This document shows positions 60,101 to 64,000 of a stretch of DNA of 64,000 bases, in pieces (within the stretch, counting starts at the first letter, position 1; each line of letters begins with the position of its first letter). Both the position numbers and the translations under genes were made by a program. The DNA comes from Colletotrichum lupini (lineage: Eukaryota > Ascomycota > Sordariomycetes > Glomerellales > Glomerellaceae). The DNA lies in NCBI RefSeq assembly GCF_023278565.1, contig NC_064679.1:5270001-5334000 (forward strand), in the 5' to 3' direction. The notes under the pieces are model-generated. The model was not told the DNA's origin. It searched no databases and was given only the letters and a program-made list of their open reading frames with translations.

Positions 60101-63100
60101 AAGAGATAGGGAGAGAGGAGGCTATTATAAATAGCTAAGTTAGTATTTATATAATAAATTAGGAAGTAAGAATTAAAAAAGGTTTAATTAGTAATAGTTA
60201 TAGGGAAGTAATAACTTAGGTTTAAAAGTATAAAAGAAGGCTAAAGAATATTTAAATTAAAAACGGCTACTTAATAATAATAATAGTAGTTAAAGAAAAA
60301 AAAAAAAAGTTAAGTAGCTAGGTAAAAAACTACCCTTTTATACTAATCGCAAGGTAGCCTCTATTAATTAAGAAGAAAAGTACTAAATTATAAATAATGA
60401 GAAGGCCTTAATCCTATAATTTATTCTTTTTTTTTTATGCGGTAGTTATAATTTAACGTCGATTAGCTAAGAGACCTATAGTACTTTCCTTTTTAATACC
60501 CCGGATCTAAGGGAGGGTATATAAAGGCCTTTTTTTAATTCCTCTAATCTCTTTTTATTTTATTTTTTTAATAATAGTTTTTTAATCGTAATTAATTTTT
60601 TTTACTTAGTCTCTCTCTTTTTTTTTTTAATATAATCTATTTACTTATTATATTTAATATTTTAGTTATTAATAATACGTATCGGATTATTAAAACTACT
60701 CGTCGCGACGTCCGGCTTTAGTAATATTCTTTTTTTACTCTTAAAAAAGTTAATTTTTTAAAAACTTAGGGTTATAAGTTTTAAGAAGTTAGTAAAAAGT
60801 AAACTATAGTAAGTACTATTCTATTTAATTTTTTTAATTCTTATCCTAATTTAACGGGTTTTTTTTTTAAATCTTTAAAATTATTAATTAGTTAACTTTT
60901 TTTAGATTAATTAGAGAGCTTTATACCGAATTTTATATTATAAATCCTTAAGTTAATAAGTATACTAAAAAGTAAATAGTTTAAATATTTTAATAATTAA
61001 TTACGAATTAGAACGTTATTAAGAAGTACGTTAGTAAACGGAGTATCGCAGGCGGATCGTTTTTATAGAGCCGTTAGGTTTTTATTAATTATAATTATAC
61101 TAGTCCCTTTAGTCCTCTATCTTAGTAATTAAGTAAACGAACCCCCGTTATTAATTTTTTATTTATTTAGGCTTATAGCGTTTAGAATACTATACTTTAT
61201 AACTATTATACGCAGTTTTTTTAAAAATATATTAGTTCTAATATTAATAAGCTAATTAAAAAGATAGTCCCCTATTTTAAGTACGTTTTTTTACCGGATT
61301 ATTTCAACGATCGATATAATAATTATATATATTCTAAGGGTAAGAAATGCTATTTTAAAAAGAGCTATAATTAGTAAGATATTAAATAGTCCGGGGCCGA
61401 CCCTAAGTAAGGTTATTATTATTATTATATAATAAGTAGTAGTAAGGTTGCGTTTCTAATCCTAATTAATATTAAGAGAGTTAAGATTTCGGTTTATATA
61501 GTTTTTAACTATATTAATAATACTAAGGCTAAAGAGGATAAGTACGATTTTATTCTTAAGGACGCCCTTTTAATATATCCTACTAAAGATTTTATATTTA
61601 TAATTCGTAAAAGTTATTAGTATATTAAAATAAAATAAGTAGAATAAGAGGCTATATAAGCTAAGCTAGATACTAAACGGGCTTAATTAAATAAGGAACT
61701 AGGCTTTAATATTTAAGGAGAGGGATAGGGTTTTTTAATATAATATATAGTTAGTAAGTAAGGTCGTTAGGTTTTTAATTATAATAATTAAAAAATAATT
61801 TTCTTTTTATCGTCCCCTTATATCTTTATTCTAGATCTAAGTAAAGAAATAACTAAAGAATTAGCCGGATTTAATAATATCTTTATAAAATAAATATTTA
61901 ATAAATAAAACTCGTAGCTTATACTAAGAATTAGTAATAATAAAGAGTAATTTACTTCTTTAAGAGGCTCTTATTTATAATTAGGTTTATTTAGTAAGTA
62001 GTTAAGTATCTTCGTCCTTAGAGTTTATTATATTATTATTATAATTAAGAAATAAGGTTGCGGCTTTAATTATATTATTTTATAAAAATAAAAGGTTAGT
62101 TAAGTTAGAAATAAAGTTATTATAAAGATTAGACTCGTTAAGTAATAAGTAGAGGCCTTTTAAAGACTTTAAGAACTTTTTAAGCTAATTATTAATATAA
62201 GTAGCCTTTATAATTAGGTTATTAATAAGCGTCTCTAGTTAATATAACGATCTATTCGGAGCGGCTAAGTAAATATAAAAAGGTCCTTATTAATAATAAT
62301 CGAGCTTTTTAAAAATTAATATATCGATTTTTTATTAAATATCGAAAACGAGAACTAAATTACTAAGTTATAATTTTAATAATTAAAAGGAGTATAAAGA
62401 GTTAAACTAGTTACGGGTTTAAGTTCGATATTAAGTAACCTTATCAATTATAACTTTTTAATTATTTATTAAAAAAATAAAAGCTTATAATTAGGCTTAA
62501 ACCTCTTAATCTATTATATATATATTTTCTTAATTGAGTACTCTCTAAATCGCTATCTTTTTTTTAATTAGGGTTATTATATAACGATTATAAATAAAAT
62601 AGAACGGTATATAACCTAACGATACTCTAATAGTTATCCTATTTATAAAAAGGGCCGTAGTAAATATAAGTCTAATATCTTTTTTCTCCTAATTTAACTA
62701 GATATAAAGTATATATATAATAAGTTAGTAACCTTTTTTAAAAAGCCCGTTAGCGCGAGGGTTATAAACTAATATAATCTTTTACTAAGTATCCTATTAC
62801 TAATTAAGCTAAGTAATAGTACTTATATTTTCTCGTCCCTTATTAATAATTAGAGTACTATAGATTTTATAGTAGTAAATAATATCTTTTTAAATAAACT
62901 TTATAATATTTTTTAATAAAGCGTTCGTTATAATCTATACCTTTAAGTATCTTATAAATTTATAACGCGCCTTAATAACTTTTTATTTACTTATATACTA
63001 AACATTTAAATAGACCTTAAAAAAGGGTTCGTAAATCGGGACTATAAATATATAGGGGTTATTAAAGCGTTATAATCTAGCTTTTTAATAAGCTTTATAA

Positions 63101-64000
63101 GTTATAATTAGTTCCCGGGCTTAAGCGTATATTTTTAGTTAGTAATATTATTTTATAAAGCGGAAATAGGTAGCCTCTTATCCTTAGTACCCGGATTTAT
63201 TATATACTTCGTTAATTAAGTCTACTTAGCGGCGCTTATTATTAATTATTTAAGTAGGTTAGGGACGAGTTTTTATTCTCTATTAAAATAGAAGTTTATT
63301 TTACATAATAAATTACGTCGCTATTTATTTAAAATGTCTAAACTAATTAAAAAGTATACCCGCTAGCCTTTTTAAAATAAGAAGGAAATAAGCGATTTAT
63401 TTTAGGAGATCTAACTATTATTTGTTTAGTATTAGTATATTAGCTAGAATATTTATTTCCCGTACTTAATTAATAGTAGTATTATTATAGCTATGTGCTA
63501 TAAGGAAAAAGTTCTTTATAACGCGTATTTATAGAACTTATATATTAATAAAGTTCTTAATATTTTTATTAAGTTCTATTTTAATTAGGTTAGATTAGCT
63601 AGGGTTTTTTTTTAAAAGGCTATTTACCGTAGTATTTTTCTTTCTATTAATATATTTAATTTTAAAGTTAAAAAGTCTAATTTAAGAGAGCTAGTATGTT
63701 ATTATTACTAATAATAGGTTATTTACTATGCTATTAATCTAAGTAACTAAGACCTAAGTATCGGTTTTTAATAAGAAGTTAATCCTAAATAAATAATTAT
63801 AAAGACGTTTTAGGCTTATTAAAATGCCTCGTATTTTAAGCTTATTAAAGTTATAATTACGTTTTAGCCCGCGTTATATCTCGCTCTTATATTAAATAAT
63901 AATATACTTATTATTAATAATCTAACTAAGCGTATTACTCTATTTTTTAACGCTAGCGTCTATTATAAAAATAATTTACCTAGCCTTAGCGCTATAGTTT
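57147..64000. repeat. RIP-mutated repeats, unidentified
   Basis: 6.9 kb of TA-rich DNA to the window edge. I looked for reverse transcriptase, integrase and DDE motifs and for rRNA landmarks on both strands and found none that I trust. Less damaged spots occur at 57546-57575 (CTCGCGGTGCGGTGCTTTAG) and near 59160-59200 (AGCTAGCCGTGTCGGACCGCG). A stretch at 61480-61620 stays open for about 40 codons. At least one further element probably extends beyond the window. Confidence 0.45.

Larger units (their letters stand above)
33180..64000. repeat. RIP-mutated AT-rich repeat block
   Basis: From about 33.2 kb to the window end the DNA is strikingly rich in A, T and the dinucleotide TA, while CA and TG are nearly absent yet CG, CC and GG persist. 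This is the trace of repeat-induced point mutation, which in Pezizomycotina converts CpA to TpA in duplicated DNA. No frame longer than about 60 codons survives. The block can be resolved into a ribosomal DNA unit and several transposable elements, annotated separately. It is expected to be heterochromatic (inference). Confidence 0.93.

Noticed and set aside
62400..63700. Possible copia-type reverse transcriptase on the minus strand
   Set aside because: A short GIDYNE-like match appeared, but the surrounding text does not continue to match copia motifs, so it was not reported as a feature.
33180..64000. AT-rich block as mitochondrial insertion or foreign (bacterial or viral) DNA
   Set aside because: The 18S-28S order, the Fot1 and gypsy motifs and the CA/TG depletion show nuclear repeats mutated by RIP; no mitochondrial gene or viral hallmark was seen.
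33180..64000. AT-rich block as a centromere core
   Set aside because: Cannot be excluded by composition alone, but the block is explained by rDNA and transposon relics, and nothing in the sequence specifically points to a centromere.

Overview
This window looks like nuclear DNA of a filamentous ascomycete, most likely a Sordariomycete close to Colletotrichum. Short GT-AG introns with CTAAC/CTGAC branch sites, fungal-only families and heavy C-to-T (RIP, repeat-induced point mutation) damage of repeats support this. The remains of an internal transcribed spacer at 36.2-36.7 kb keep GC blocks I associate with Colletotrichum; this genus call is from memory, not from a search.

There are two compartments. 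Positions 1 to about 33.2 kb are ordinary gene space with nine genes: arginase (+), a MARVEL-like four-helix membrane protein (+), a 72-residue hydrophilic protein (+), a 1,505-residue Mto1/ApsB-type microtubule-organising coiled-coil protein (+), a DUF1479 oxygenase-like protein with a mitochondrial-type leader (+), a class I methyltransferase (-), a DUF1993 protein (-), a DUF2235 alpha/beta hydrolase (-), a Ppo-type fatty-acid dioxygenase/P450 fusion (+) and a secreted cellobiose dehydrogenase (+), counting ten with the last. Spacers are long (0.9-2.3 kb) and carry short AGGTACCT-like motifs. The genes do not form an obvious cluster; they belong to separate housekeeping, cytoskeletal, oxylipin-signalling and lignocellulose-degrading roles.

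From about 33.2 kb to the end the DNA changes sharply: very AT-rich, full of TA, nearly free of CA/TG, but still containing CG, CC and GG. This is the signature of RIP. By mentally reversing C-to-T and G-to-A changes, several ancestors can be recognised. The most striking is a complete, full-length, intron-free ribosomal RNA unit (18S 34398-36193, ITS1, 5.8S, ITS2, 28S about 36690-40010) followed by spacer subrepeats. It is a heavily RIP-mutated rDNA copy lying next to normal genes.

Right of it are nested mobile elements: a Fot1/pogo-like DNA transposon (41895-43755) with TA target duplication, a 441-bp MITE sharing its ends and little damaged by RIP (46122-46562), and a long-inverted-repeat element (about 46586-57146) split in its right arm by a 7.7-kb Ty3/gypsy retrotransposon in minus orientation (48643-56342, two 552-bp LTRs, 5-bp target duplication). 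The last 6.9 kb and 44.3-46.1 kb are RIP-mutated repeats I could not identify.
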